From positions 434,001 to 498,000 of the forward strand of contig MKVQ01000048.1 of NCBI GenBank assembly GCA_001899635.1: DNA of 64,000 nt, given 5' to 3'. Positions 26,382 through 35,581 of the stretch are shown one piece after another. The notes under the pieces were generated by a model. That model saw only the letters and a program-made list of their open reading frames with translations. It made no database searches and was not told the origin of the DNA. This stretch comes from Myxococcales bacterium 68-20. Its GTDB lineage: Bacteria > Myxococcota_A > Polyangia > Polyangiales > Polyangiaceae. The position numbers were made by a program, and so were the translations under genes. The first letter of the stretch is position 1, and every line of letters begins with the position of its first letter.

Positions 26382-28174
26382 GTGAGATGCCGCACGAGAC
26401 GGCGCTCATCGGCACGGTCGCGGTCGGGCTCGGACTGGCTTTCGTGTTCGGCTTCGGAGTGAAGCGCGTCGGCCTCCCGCCGCTCGTGGGCTACCTGCTG
26501 GCGGGGGTCGCGATCGGCCCCTTCACGCCTGGCTTCGTCGGACACACCGGCCTCGCGCAACAGCTCGCCGAGATCGGCGTCATCCTGCTCATGTTCGGCG
26601 TGGGCATCCACTTCTCGGTCGCCGATCTGCTCGCCGTTCGTCGCGTCGCGCTGCCGGGGGCCATCGCGCAGATCGCGCTCGCCACCGTCCTCGGCGCAGT
26701 CGTGGCTCACCTGTGGGGCTGGTCCTGGGGCGCCGGGATCGTGTTCGGCGTCTGCCTCTCCGTGGCGAGCACCGTCGTCCTCCTTCGCGCGCTCGAGGAC
26801 CGTGGGCTGATCGACTCGGTCGACGGTCGAATCGCCATCGGCTGGCTGATCGTCGAAGACCTCGCGACCGTCCTCGTGCTCGTCCTGTTGCCCGCATTCG
26901 CGGCGGCGATGGGCAAGAGCCCCGAGGCGGAGGACGTAAATGAAGCAGCGACGAGCGGGCCGCCTCTACCGGTGACGCTCGGCATCACTCTCGCAAAGGT
27001 CGGCGCCTTCGTCGCGCTGATGTTCGTCGTGGGGCGACGCGCGGTGCCATGGTTGCTCGAACAGGTCGCTCGCACAGGCTCACGCGAGCTCTTCACGCTC
27101 TCCGTGCTCGCCGTGGCGCTCGGCATCGCGGTCGGTTCGGCCGCGCTCTTCGGCGTCTCCGTCGCGCTGGGAGCGTTCTTCGCAGGCATGGTCGTCAACG
27201 GCTCCGACCTCAGTCACGAGGCCGCGACGGACGCGCTCCCCCTCCAGGACGCGTTCTCGGTGCTCTTCTTCGTCGCCGTCGGGATGCTGTTCGATCCGGC
27301 CATCTTGGTGCGGGAGCCGCTCGAGGTGCTCGCGGTCCTAGCGATCGTGATGGTCGGAAAGTCGCTCGGCGCGGCGATCATCGTGCTGGTCTTCCGCCAT
27401 CCGGTCCACACGGCGTTGCGCATCTCCGCGAGCCTGGCGCAGGTCGGAGAGTTCTCGTTCATCCTCGGCGCACGCGCCGTGACCCTCGACCTGCTGTCGT
27501 CCGAGGCGCAGAGCCTGATCATCGCCGCGGCGCTCCTGTCGATCAGCCTCAATCCCCTCGCCTTCTGGGGGGCCGAGCGAGCCAGCCGATGGCTGAACGC
27601 TCGCCCCGAGCTCCTCCGTCCCTTCGAGGGACCAACGGGGGCGCTGGTACAGCTCCCGAAGGGGAACGGCGGCGGTGAGGAAGCGCCGAGCGACCACGCC
27701 ATCGTCGTCGGCTTCGGCCGGGTCGGTGGCGCGATCGGCGCGACCTTCGAGGAGAAGGGGCTCCCGTACGTCGGCATCGAACAGCGCCGGGAGATCGCCG
27801 AGCCTCTCCGAGCGAAGGGTCGCCCGCTCCTTCACGGCGACGCGACGCGACCGGACGTCCTCGCAGCGGCGCACGTCGGTCGAGCGCGTCTCCTCGTGGT
27901 CACCGCTCCGGATCCTTTCCAGGCGCGCGCGGTGGTCGAAGCCGCCCGCGCGGCCAACCCCGCGATCGAGACGGTCGTCCGCGCGCACAGCGAAGACGAG
28001 CGAGCGTGGCTCGAGGAGCATGGCGTCGGGCTGGCCCTGATCGGTGAGCGTGAGCTCGCCCTCGGCCTCGCCCAGTACGCGCTCGTGCACATGGGGTGCG
28101 GCGAAGAAGAAGCGCACGCCACCGTCGACGCGATGCGCGAGCGCCGTGAACCGAGGGTGCTGGCGCCGGCGTGA
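26378..28174 (+). CDS. ybaL: Cation:proton antiporter of the CPA2 family, YbaL/KefB type, with TrkA-N domain
   Basis: A protein of 598 residues. The N-terminal ~410 residues are a Na+/H+ exchanger-type membrane domain; VGYLLAGVAIGPFTPGF, LAEIGVILLMFGVGIHFS and IGWLIVEDL are the conserved CPA2 segments. Residues about 432-575 are a cytosolic TrkA-N/RCK nucleotide-binding domain (AIVVGFGRVGGAIGATF, then IEQ and HGDATRPDVL). It should exchange K+ or Na+ for H+ under nucleotide or glutathione-adduct control. The N-terminal sequence closely resembles E. coli YbaL. The GTG at 26378 has ggag at good spacing; an ATG at 26387 matches the YbaL start. Confidence 0.93.
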   Translation: MSEMPHETALIGTVAVGLGLAFVFGFGVKRVGLPPLVGYLLAGVAIGPFTPGFVGHTGLAQQLAEIGVILLMFGVGIHFSVADLLAVRRVALPGAIAQIALATVLGAVVAHLWGWSWGAGIVFGVCLSVASTVVLLRALEDRGLIDSVDGRIAIGWLIVEDLATVLVLVLLPAFAAAMGKSPEAEDVNEAATSGPPLPVTLGITLAKVGAFVALMFVVGRRAVPWLLEQVARTGSRELFTLSVLAVALGIAVGSAALFGVSVALGAFFAGMVVNGSDLSHEAATDALPLQDAFSVLFFVAVGMLFDPAILVREPLEVLAVLAIVMVGKSLGAAIIVLVFRHPVHTALRISASLAQVGEFSFILGARAVTLDLLSSEAQSLIIAAALLSISLNPLAFWGAERASRWLNARPELLRPFEGPTGALVQLPKGNGGGEEAPSDHAIVVGFGRVGGAIGATFEEKGLPYVGIEQRREIAEPLRAKGRPLLHGDATRPDVLAAAHVGRARLLVVTAPDPFQARAVVEAARAANPAIETVVRAHSEDERAWLEEHGVGLALIGERELALGLAQYALVHMGCGEEEAHATVDAMRERREPRVLAPA

Positions 28175-28225
28175 AGTATTGCGACGAGCCGGACGGGTGA
28201 TGCTCGAGCGGGCGCCGTTCTCCCG

Positions 28226-29995
28226 TCACCGATTCGATCGAAGCGGCGAAGATGATGCGTGGAGCGTCTTCTTCGCGGCGACCTGCTGCTGCGCCGGCGC
28301 CGGACTGACGAAGTAGACGAGATAGGCGCCCCACGCCGAATTCTCCGGGCGGTAGTGCGTGACGACCACGCGCACCGCGAGCGGGCCGGGAGCAAGCAGC
28401 TCCTTCGGGAACGTCATGTCATCGAGGCTCTGCGTGACGGCCACCCATCCACGCAGCGGGTGCCCGAGGCGCTGTGCCTCCGTCCCGAGCGCGCTCTCGA
28501 GCGCCGCCATCGGCTCGCGCTGCCCGGCGTGCACGAGCCTGGCCTCGTCGACGAGACTGGGGACGTCACCAAACGCGCTCGCAGGAGCGAGCCCGCGAGC
28601 GGCCCGGTGCTGAGCGAGGCGATTCATGACGCGCGTCGCGTTCGCCTGATGATCCTCGGCGCCGAAGAGCGAATACGTCGTGATGACGACGCCGAGGCCG
28701 CTTCCTTCGATCGGCGTCGGTCCGATGGCGATCTGCCGTGCACCGGGCTCGAGAAGCGTGAAGCGCCCCATCGGATGCTCGAGCGCGTAGTCGACCCAGC
28801 TCGACGCCTCCTTCGCGCCCGAGAGCATCGTGCCGAAGAAGCTCCCGTCGCGAATCGTGCCCTCGATGTCCCACCCTGCGAGGAGCCCGAGCGCGACGAC
28901 GTCGGTCGTGTGAGCATCGGCGGTCGCCTCGGCATCGAAGAAATGGGCTGCGAGCCGCGCGTTCACGTCCGCTTGTTTGGGCGCCAGCGTGAGCGCTCCG
29001 AGCTTGGCGCTCGTGCGAATGCGGTTCACCCCTTCGAGGACGGAGGCCACGACGTCCGCCTGGGAAGCGCCCGCGTTCGAGCTCGCCGTTCCTCGAGCGA
29101 GCTCCACCGGCTCGCGAGGGTCGCGCCGCGCAAGCAGGAGCGCTGCCGGACGGAGGAGGATCCGCCCGGAGCTGCGCTTCAGCACCTCGATCCACGCCCA
29201 GGAGTCGTCGTCGCGCATCCGGCATTCGAATGCGAACTGCGGGAGCTCGACGCTCGGGTTCGGTTCGCATCGCGCGACGCCGTCGCGCCCCTGATTGACG
29301 AGCGCGATGACCTGTTCGACGTCGGATGACGCCGTGCCTCGAACGGTCACGACGCCCGGAGTATCCCCCGGAGAGAACGTGACCCCGCTCTCGTCGTGAC
29401 CGCTCGCGATCATCAGGACCGCTTGCTTCCCTTTTCGCGTGAGCCAGGCGCCTGCAGACTTGCCCTTGAACGAAGGCGGGAGCGCGATCTGCCCCTTCCA
29501 CGCCTGGAGCAGCTGTTCGTCCGAGACCTCGGCGGGCGCGTCGCCGGTCAGATAGTACGTCGCCACCCCCGACGGGCTCGTGCTGCCGCACGCGCCGACG
29601 ATGAATCGTTGGACGCGCTCGTCGGGCTCGGCGCGGTGCTCGGCGCGAAATCGTCCCAGCTCGCGGGCAACACAGCGAAGCTCGCGCGTGAAGGTGTGGT
29701 CTTTGGCTGCCGCCGAGTGCTCGACGAGGAGCTTCTCGACCGGCGAAGAGCCCGGAACATCGCTGGTGTCGACACGCCACTCGGGGACCGCGGCAACCGC
29801 ACGCGCAGGCCGCGGCTTGATCGGCGAACGCGCGACGCTCTCGAGCGCGTCCTTCGTCGGGAACGGATTCGGAACCGTGAGCGCCTTGGGCGACTTCGCG
29901 TCCGGGCCACCGCAGCCCACGTTGGTCAGCGCGAGCACCCCCATCAAACCGGCCGAGAGGAGCGAGCCGTGCACGCGACGGACTTGGAGCAGCAT
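28226..29995 (-). CDS. Large lipoprotein, possibly with a CAP/SCP-like domain
   Basis: A protein of 589 residues starting at the ATG at 29995 (ribosome-like gcgagg just upstream), with lipobox LTNVGC. A longer frame to 30031 is unlikely. The N-terminal half shows no domain I recognise. Around residues 330-460 the sequence VNRIRTSAKLGALTLAPKQ, NARLAAHFF and later GARQIAIGPTPIEGSGLGVVI resembles the loose pattern of CAP-superfamily domains, but key His residues are not certain. It converges with the antiporter gene and is divergent to nothing nearby. Function unknown; a surface or periplasmic location is expected. Confidence 0.75.
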   Translation of the reverse strand: MLLQVRRVHGSLLSAGLMGVLALTNVGCGGPDAKSPKALTVPNPFPTKDALESVARSPIKPRPARAVAAVPEWRVDTSDVPGSSPVEKLLVEHSAAAKDHTFTRELRCVARELGRFRAEHRAEPDERVQRFIVGACGSTSPSGVATYYLTGDAPAEVSDEQLLQAWKGQIALPPSFKGKSAGAWLTRKGKQAVLMIASGHDESGVTFSPGDTPGVVTVRGTASSDVEQVIALVNQGRDGVARCEPNPSVELPQFAFECRMRDDDSWAWIEVLKRSSGRILLRPAALLLARRDPREPVELARGTASSNAGASQADVVASVLEGVNRIRTSAKLGALTLAPKQADVNARLAAHFFDAEATADAHTTDVVALGLLAGWDIEGTIRDGSFFGTMLSGAKEASSWVDYALEHPMGRFTLLEPGARQIAIGPTPIEGSGLGVVITTYSLFGAEDHQANATRVMNRLAQHRAARGLAPASAFGDVPSLVDEARLVHAGQREPMAALESALGTEAQRLGHPLRGWVAVTQSLDDMTFPKELLAPGPLAVRVVVTHYRPENSAWGAYLVYFVSPAPAQQQVAAKKTLHASSSPLRSNR

Positions 29996-30118
29996 GCCTC
30001 GCCATCTATCAGCCGCGCCCTCCCGCTTCAATACGTGTAAACCGATATAGCCGTGAAGCCAGCGGCTACAGCCGATTCCGCACTTGGAGCTCGGCGTGGT
30101 CTCCGCCCAGTCCGGCCC

Positions 30119-31009
30119 TCACCGCAGGCTGCGCACGCGCTCACGTTGGGCGCGATACTCGACGATCTCGCCGCGACGTACCGCGATTCTCCAGAGGAAC
30201 ACCGACGCGACGACGCAGACGGCGACCGCAACCGGCGACGCCTCCACCCCGAAGTCTCCGCCGGAGATCGTGGTCGAACCAGTCGGCGACGAGATGAGGA
30301 GCGACGACGTGACGGGAGTCCCCGAGACGCGGATCCCGAAGACGGATCCCTGCGCGTAGTTCCATCCCAGGTGAAGGCCCCACGCGAGCCAGATACGTCG
30401 CGTGACCATGTATGCGATCGCGAGGAGAAGGCCGGCCTCGAGCATGATCGCAGTCGCAGCAATCAGCGTCGCTCCTGGATTGCCGAGATGGAGTGCGCCG
30501 AACAGCGCCGCTTGGATGCCGAGCGCGGCGCGCGAGCCGATCGCCTCCTCCGTGATCTTGAAGACGAGGGCGCGGAGGAGGATCTCTTCGAGGAGCGCGT
30601 GGGGAGCGAACTGGACGAAGCCCGTCACGAGGGCCATCGCACTGCCTCCCGTCTCGACACGATAGAGCCCGAACATCGCGAGCAACGCGACGGTGACGGC
30701 GAGGAGGGCCGTTCCGCCGGCAACGCCGACGATCCACTCGGTGAACGCGCCCTTCAGCGCGAGCTCGCGCGGCGGTCTGCGCTCCACGACGTGCGCGAAC
30801 GCCGCCAGCAGCGCGAGGAAGAGGACGATGACGGCCGTGCTGGCAGCGATGGACGCGCCGATCGGCGCAGCCTTCATCGCAAGGAGCTCGGCGAATGTTC
30901 CCGGCAGGATGAAGATGAAGCCGATGAAGATCCGGACGGGAGCGACCTGGATCGCCCGCTGCCACCACGTCTTCCGCAGGGCCTGGCTGAAGAGGTCGGA
31001 GGCGGGCAT
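30119..31009 (-). CDS. CPBP-family intramembrane glutamic protease (CAAX-protease-like)
   Basis: A protein of 296 residues with about eight hydrophobic helices. The CPBP catalytic motifs are all present: EEILLR (Glu141, Glu142 and Arg146), FGALH (His174), and HLGWN (His213 and Asn217). Related proteins cleave prenylated or membrane-embedded substrates; some serve in bacteriocin maturation or self-immunity. No such cluster is adjacent, so this is likely a housekeeping member. The ATG at 31009 is chosen over an upstream TTG (31024). The gene is divergent from a lipoprotein gene. Confidence 0.9.
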   Translation of the reverse strand: MPASDLFSQALRKTWWQRAIQVAPVRIFIGFIFILPGTFAELLAMKAAPIGASIAASTAVIVLFLALLAAFAHVVERRPPRELALKGAFTEWIVGVAGGTALLAVTVALLAMFGLYRVETGGSAMALVTGFVQFAPHALLEEILLRALVFKITEEAIGSRAALGIQAALFGALHLGNPGATLIAATAIMLEAGLLLAIAYMVTRRIWLAWGLHLGWNYAQGSVFGIRVSGTPVTSSLLISSPTGSTTISGGDFGVEASPVAVAVCVVASVFLWRIAVRRGEIVEYRAQRERVRSLR

Positions 31010-31140
31010 CGGGCTGGCTCGCAAGCAGCGTCGAACGTAGCAGGCGTGGTCGTGCGCTCACGAGACGGAAGTGACTGCCCCGACGAGCAACATGTCGCGC
31101 CGCCTGATGCGCTCTCGATCGTTCTGGTAGCCTCGGGCGA

Positions 31141-32250
31141 ATGCGCTTCCCGCTCGCGCTTTTCTTGGGCACTTCACTCGTCCTGACGGCCGCAGTCGCG
31201 TGCACGGCGTTCGACGCTGCCAACCAGCAGCCGCAGCCGCCCGCGGACTCGGACGGAGGACCCAACGCCAGCGACGCCAATCAGGGCGGCGAGCCGGACG
31301 CGAACAACCAACCGGACGCGACCGACGACGCGTCGACGTGCGCCCACGATTGCGGCGGCGCCGCTTGCCAGAACGGTGCATGCGTCGCGATCCCCGTGCT
31401 CGACGACATCGACGACCTCTTCGGCATCACCGCCGACGACGCCGACCTCTTCTACTCTCGCCGCGCGGCGCTCGGCGGCATCGGCCGCCTGGGACCGAAC
31501 GGAAACGCGTCCGAGTACGTCCCCATGCTCGATCGCCCGAACGACGTCGTCCTCGTCGGCCCCCGCCTCTACTTCGCCGTCGAGGGGACGGCGTCGATCA
31601 AATACATGGACCGCGCGGCCGTAGTACCGGTCTCCGTGAGCGCGACGGCTACTCCCCTTCGCCTGAGCGCCGACGGCAGCGGAGCGGCCTGGCTCACGGC
31701 CAGCTCCGTCGTCTGGACGAGCGGCGGCCTCGGCGACCTGACGAGCCAGTCTTTCGATCTGGCCGCGGTTGGAGAGGCCACCGCTCTCACGGTGGGCAAT
31801 GGGAAGACGTGGATCGTCCGCGGTGTGAGCGGCGGCGCGCACGCGCTCGAAGTCTTCGGACGCCCGGGCCCTCGCACGGAGACCGTCCCGCTCCCCGCCG
31901 CGAGCGTGACGGCGATCGACAACGGGGCGAGCGGCGTCTTCCTGGCCGCCGACACAGGGGTCATCGTCGTGTCGAACGCCGGCGGCAGCAGCGTCGCAGA
32001 GACGGTGGTGCCCCCCGTATCGCTCGGAGGAGAGCCTCGCGGCATCGACGAGCTCGATGGTGTGCTCTACGTCGTCACCGACAACGGCGATGTCTGGCGC
32101 GTCAAGCCGGACGGCACGGGGCTCACGCTCCTCGCGCGCGCGCCGGCCTGCACCGGCGAGAGGATCGCGGTCTCCGCGAGCTGGGTCTACTGGACGTGCA
32201 TGGCCTCGAGCACCAACAAAGGATCGATCCGGAAGACCCCGCGCCGGTAG
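31141..32250 (+). CDS. Lipoprotein with beta-propeller-like repeats
   Basis: A 369-residue protein with lipobox AAVAC (Cys21) followed by an Asp/Asn/Gly-rich linker and a CAHDCGGAACQNGAC Cys-rich motif (about 67-81), then repeated segments typical of six- or seven-bladed propellers (DDLFGITADDADLFYSRR, LRLSADGSGAAWLTASS, GIDELDGVLYVVTDNG). This layout, a Cys-rich stalk plus propeller, is frequent among myxobacterial surface lipoproteins. No catalytic motif. It stands alone with its own promoter region, divergent from the CPBP gene. Confidence 0.82.
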   Translation: MRFPLALFLGTSLVLTAAVACTAFDAANQQPQPPADSDGGPNASDANQGGEPDANNQPDATDDASTCAHDCGGAACQNGACVAIPVLDDIDDLFGITADDADLFYSRRAALGGIGRLGPNGNASEYVPMLDRPNDVVLVGPRLYFAVEGTASIKYMDRAAVVPVSVSATATPLRLSADGSGAAWLTASSVVWTSGGLGDLTSQSFDLAAVGEATALTVGNGKTWIVRGVSGGAHALEVFGRPGPRTETVPLPAASVTAIDNGASGVFLAADTGVIVVSNAGGSSVAETVVPPVSLGGEPRGIDELDGVLYVVTDNGDVWRVKPDGTGLTLLARAPACTGERIAVSASWVYWTCMASSTNKGSIRKTPRR

Positions 32251-32382
32251 CAACGACGACGCCTCCGAGCTGCCGCTCCGATCGTTCGGACACCACGGTC
32301 TCATCGAGCAGCCCACGCTGCGAAGGTAGAGCTCTGCTCACGATCGCATGCGCTCGGCGCCGTTTTCTGCCAAGTAGAGCGC

Positions 32383-33210
32383 ATGAAGATCCGAGCCCTC
32401 ATGCTCCTCCTTCCGCTCGTGCTCGTTGCTTGCGCACCGAACGCGAAGGCGCCCTCGACGAGCGCCGACGCGCCGCCTGCTGACCGCGACGCGCCGCCTG
32501 GCCGCGCCGACAAGACGACCCTCATCAATCATCGCTGGGCACTCGAGTCGGCGGTCGACGCGCAGGGCAAGCGAATCGATGCCTTGTTCCCGGGCCCCAA
32601 GCACACGCTGACGTTGAGCTTCGAAGCCGATAGCGCCGGCGTCTCCGGCGGCTGCAACCAGATGGGCGGCGCCTACACGCTCGATGCGCAGAGCCAGCTG
32701 GCGATCGGCCAAATGCGCTCCACGATGCGGGCCTGCGAAGACGCGCTGATGCAGGCCGATCAGGCGATCCGTACGCTCTTGTCGACGCCGCAACGAAGCC
32801 ACGTCGAAGGGAGCGCGCAGCCGCGCCTCCACCTCGAGTCAGGCTCGGGCGAGACCTCGATCTGGGTCGGGCAGCCGACTGCCGAAGCACGCTACGGCGG
32901 CCCGGGCGAGACCATGTTCCTGGAGGTCGCCCCCAAGCGCATCGCCTGCAACCATCCGATGATCCCCAACCATCAGTGCCTGCACGTGCGCGAGATCCGC
33001 TACGACGCGCAGGGGCTCAAGCAGTCGCCGCCCGGTGAATGGCAGCCGCTGTACGAGAACATCGAAGGCTTCGAACACCGCGCTGGAGTGCGTCACGTTC
33101 TGCGGGTGAAGAAGTTCAAGCGCGCCGCGCCCCCCGCCGATGCCTCGTCGATCGTCTACGTGTTCGACATGGCGGTCGAGACGGAGCAGATGCCCGCCGA
33201 CGCCAAGTAA
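32383..33210 (+). CDS. META-domain (HslJ-like) plus DUF4377 lipoprotein
   Basis: A 275-residue lipoprotein (lipobox VLVAC, Cys17). Residues about 45-155 form a META domain: RWALESAVDAQGKRIDALFP, LSFEADSAGVSGGCNQMGGAYTL-type stretch with the SGCNxxGG-like motif, and MRSTMRACEDALMQAD. Residues about 180-270 match DUF4377 (MFLEVAPKRIACNHP, CLHVREI, WQPLYENIEGFEHRAGV). The META/DUF4377 combination is known from lipoproteins of uncertain function linked to envelope stress. A long hairpin follows 16 bp after the stop, likely a terminator. Confidence 0.9.
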   Translation: MKIRALMLLLPLVLVACAPNAKAPSTSADAPPADRDAPPGRADKTTLINHRWALESAVDAQGKRIDALFPGPKHTLTLSFEADSAGVSGGCNQMGGAYTLDAQSQLAIGQMRSTMRACEDALMQADQAIRTLLSTPQRSHVEGSAQPRLHLESGSGETSIWVGQPTAEARYGGPGETMFLEVAPKRIACNHPMIPNHQCLHVREIRYDAQGLKQSPPGEWQPLYENIEGFEHRAGVRHVLRVKKFKRAAPPADASSIVYVFDMAVETEQMPADAK

Positions 33211-33225
33211 CGTCGGCGCGGCGCG

Positions 33226-33259
33226 CGACGACGCGTGAGCCGACGCTCACGCGTCGTCG
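33226..33259 (+). terminator. Strong hairpin downstream of the META/DUF4377 gene
   Basis: A perfect 15-bp stem (cgacgacgcgtgagc with gctcacgcgtcgtcg) and 4-nt loop starts 16 bp past the stop codon. No T-tract follows. The length of perfect pairing makes a terminator or RNA 3'-end function likely. Confidence 0.65.
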
Positions 33260-33552
33260 TACGGAATGAGCTCCACTCGACCGTCACGCCCTGGCCGAAC
33301 GACGGCGGCGCCGAGGCCAGTCCGAGTCCCTCCGGCGAGCGAGCGCAGTTCGTACTGTCCGCTGCAGTGCAGGGCCAAGGTCGAGTCGTCGATATCGGCC
33401 AGGGCAGAGGGCGCGTCGAACTCACGGGCCTCTTTCCGCTCGGACGGCTCGCGGACAGTGATCGTTGGCGGCTCACGATCCGATCGTCGGATGGGTCAGC
33501 GCGGGCTGACATTGTCGCCCATGACGAGGGCCAATTCAGCGGTCGCGTGTAG
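33235..33552 (+). CDS. Small hypothetical protein, doubtful
   Basis: A 105-residue frame with G/C-rich third positions and a beta-rich C-terminal half (RVVDIGQGRGRVELTGLF, DRWRLTIRSSDGSARADIV). Its only start, a GTG at 33235, lies inside the hairpin at 33226-33259, so initiation there is unlikely and the gene may be a remnant or start elsewhere. No domain is recognised. Confidence 0.35.
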   Translation: MSRRSRVVVRNELHSTVTPWPNDGGAEASPSPSGERAQFVLSAAVQGQGRVVDIGQGRGRVELTGLFPLGRLADSDRWRLTIRSSDGSARADIVAHDEGQFSGRV

Positions 33553-33623
33553 ACCTCAGTCCTCATCCGCGCGGGTGTCGCGTCGGAGGGACCGCCTGGC
33601 TCTGGCCGATACGAGGTCGATGC

Positions 33624-34226
33624 TCACTCTCCCGGCTCGAAGATGATGGGATAGAGGATCCTGGCAACCTCACCGTCGGGCTTCGGGAACCGCAAATTCC
33701 TGGCTTCCTGCACCACGCAGGCAACGACGCTTGGGTCGGAAACCGTCGCCTCGGCGGCCTCCGACTTCGCGACATGGCCGGCCTCATCGATGACGAACAT
33801 GATCGTTATCGTGCCTCGAAGCCGAGCGTCGCGTGCGAGGCCCGCCTCATAACATTGGAGGAAGACGCCGAATCGGGCGCGCACCGATGCTTGAACGAGC
33901 TCCGGCCAAATGCGCCGTCGTACGCCGTTTGCATCCGCGTCGGACCTGCCCTCCATCCACTCAATGGCCATGCGGTCGCGCGCGCATTGGGCGACTGCAG
34001 CGTCGACGTCCGTTGCGGCGTATGCGGCACGGAAACAGTCGATCCTGGGGTCACCGGTCGACCGAATGTTCGCCGGTCTTTCGGAGATCGGCGGCGCAAC
34101 GTTCGCCGGCGTCGCGGAGACCGTGGGCGCAGCCTTCGCCTCTGGCGCCTGACCGTGCGACACGCGGTCCGGTGACCCGGCGCACGCAGCGAGGATAACG
34201 ACCAGGACAGGCGCGGCACGACGCAT
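33624..34226 (-). CDS. AgmX/PglI-type C-terminal domain lipoprotein
   Basis: A 200-residue lipoprotein (lipobox VILAAC, Cys15) with a Pro/Ala-rich linker and a C-terminal domain: LQCYEAGLARDARLRGTITI, FVIDEAGHVAKSEAAE, VVACVVQEARNLRFPKPDGE. This is the TonB-like domain found at the C-terminus of myxobacterial AgmX/PglI and related gliding-motility proteins, though most carriers are not motility proteins. A longer frame to 34295 adds 23 residues before the signal and is unlikely. It should be tethered in the envelope and interact with other envelope proteins. Confidence 0.85.
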   Translation of the reverse strand: MRRAAPVLVVILAACAGSPDRVSHGQAPEAKAAPTVSATPANVAPPISERPANIRSTGDPRIDCFRAAYAATDVDAAVAQCARDRMAIEWMEGRSDADANGVRRRIWPELVQASVRARFGVFLQCYEAGLARDARLRGTITIMFVIDEAGHVAKSEAAEATVSDPSVVACVVQEARNLRFPKPDGEVARILYPIIFEPGE

Positions 34227-34425
34227 GGCGTCGCGGACCCTACGATTCCGGCCGAGCGCTGTCGATCCGTATCGAGGATTCCTCGCTTCGCCCATATGCG
34301 CCTCGGGGGGAGCGAGCTTCCGATCGCGCCCCGATGATGCACACGACGCTCGTGCGAAGGCGATTGCCGTCGACGGCCAACGAGGTCGCGGATCCGCGGC
34401 GCCGCACAGCGAGACAGTGTCAGCT

Positions 34426-34839
34426 TTATTTTCGCTGCGCGCGCAGCTCGTTGCCCTGCTTCACGAGCCCTCTCAACTCCTCGCCAGTGATGACGCCCCA
34501 ACTGCCTTGCGGATAGTCCCTCGTGCGCTCGCGTTGCACCCACCACAGCTCCTGGGTCTGTGGATCCAGGTCTGGCTCATACTGAAACTGAAATGGAAGA
34601 TCGCCACGGTGATATGCGCGCGCGATGATGCCTACGCCCTCGACCTCGAGCCCACCACCGTCCGGCAGTAGCGCCGTGCGCCACTGCTCGCCCGACTGTG
34701 GCGCGAGCGCGAGCGCAAGTGCAGCCGCAATCGTGCCGTCGGGGTCGTCCGTCAGGGTGAAGCTGCGCGTTCTCGGCACACGCGCGTCATATCGATGATG
34801 CGTCTCATGGGTTGAACGGGCCTCCCTTGGCGAAGGCAT
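34426..34839 (-). CDS. Hypothetical protein
   Basis: A 137-residue frame from an ATG at 34839; the first ~21 residues (Arg/His-rich) may not be real and a GTG at about 34777 gives a start VPRTRSFTL. The body looks protein-like: RSFTLTDDPDGTIAAALALALAP, then LPDGGGLEVEGVGIIARAYHRGD, and Trp-rich EPDLDPQTQELWWVQRERTRD. No domain is recognised. The stretch from 34840 to 35124 holds competing open frames on both strands that I cannot decide between and a locally AT-richer segment near 34840-34865. Confidence 0.45.
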   Translation of the reverse strand: MPSPREARSTHETHHRYDARVPRTRSFTLTDDPDGTIAAALALALAPQSGEQWRTALLPDGGGLEVEGVGIIARAYHRGDLPFQFQYEPDLDPQTQELWWVQRERTRDYPQGSWGVITGEELRGLVKQGNELRAQRK

Positions 34840-35124
34840 CTTGATTGATCAACCAAGTATTCAAATCGAGAACGCCCGCAACGCGATCCGGACCTATGCG
34901 CTCCGCGTGTTCGCTCACGCGGACGAGTACGACGCAGAGCTCGCGGAGTCGCTGCTCGCACCTCTCTCGGGTTGGGAGTCGCGCACTGCGACACGAAGCG
35001 CGAACGCGTCGCGTGGGGTCCATCCTCGACGTGCAAGAGCACGTCTGCGGGGTCTCGCCTGCGCGCCACGCCGGATCTCCCGGCACCTCGACGCCCTCGC
35101 TGCGAAGTCCGTGAGTAATCCGGG

Positions 35125-35568
35125 CTAGTTCAAGTGACGCGAGCGCATGCTCTGAGCAATGGGCTTCCTCCCCGAGAAGCCCTCCGTCAACGCGTGGTAG
35201 TGCGCGACCTCGCTCTCGCCGTACCTCCAGCAGAGCCAGACGAGCTTGCCGTCGACGGTGCCGTAGAAATCGAGAAGGCCCATGCGCGCGTCCTTGAGCA
35301 CGGCGCCCACGTCCTCGATGGCCTTCCAGCCCGCGCGGTAGACTTCGATCCGCGAGACGAGATCGCGCTTGAGCGCGCGCAGGTCGGCCGGATCGGACGG
35401 ATCGAGGACGATGCGGTCGGGCACGTCGCCGAGCTCGCGGCCGAGCTGGATCAGCAGGCTCTCGATCTCCGAGCGACGCTCGAGCTGTTCCTTCACCGCG
35501 ACGCTGAGCTTCGGGACGAGGTCGTTGACCTCCTCCAGAGTGAAGACGCGTGAGTCGCGATGTTCCAC
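35125..35568 (-). CDS. DUF2203-family protein
   Basis: A 147-residue cytosolic protein matching the DUF2203 family: RVFTLEEVNDLVPKLS at the N-terminus, a long amphipathic helix, then VLKDARMGLLDFYGTVDGK and the family hallmark LVWLCWRYGESEVAHYHAL ending in EGFSGRKPI. Function is unknown in the family. It starts 13 bp after the FtsX-type permease gene stop and is probably the last gene of the operon led by the lipoprotein at 38587. Confidence 0.88.
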   Translation of the reverse strand: MEHRDSRVFTLEEVNDLVPKLSVAVKEQLERRSEIESLLIQLGRELGDVPDRIVLDPSDPADLRALKRDLVSRIEVYRAGWKAIEDVGAVLKDARMGLLDFYGTVDGKLVWLCWRYGESEVAHYHALTEGFSGRKPIAQSMRSRHLN

Positions 35569-35581
35569 GCGCGTCAGCGTA

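Noticed and set aside
31141-32250. EGF-like or scavenger-type receptor domain from the Cys-rich motif
   Set aside because: Only four Cys in a short stalk; too few and too short for those domains.
34805-35128. Competing frames on both strands between a hypothetical gene and the DUF2203 gene
   Set aside because: Both have short protein-like stretches (for example a plus-strand AIRTYALRVFAHADEYDAEL) but become Arg-rich; neither has a supported start, so no gene is called.
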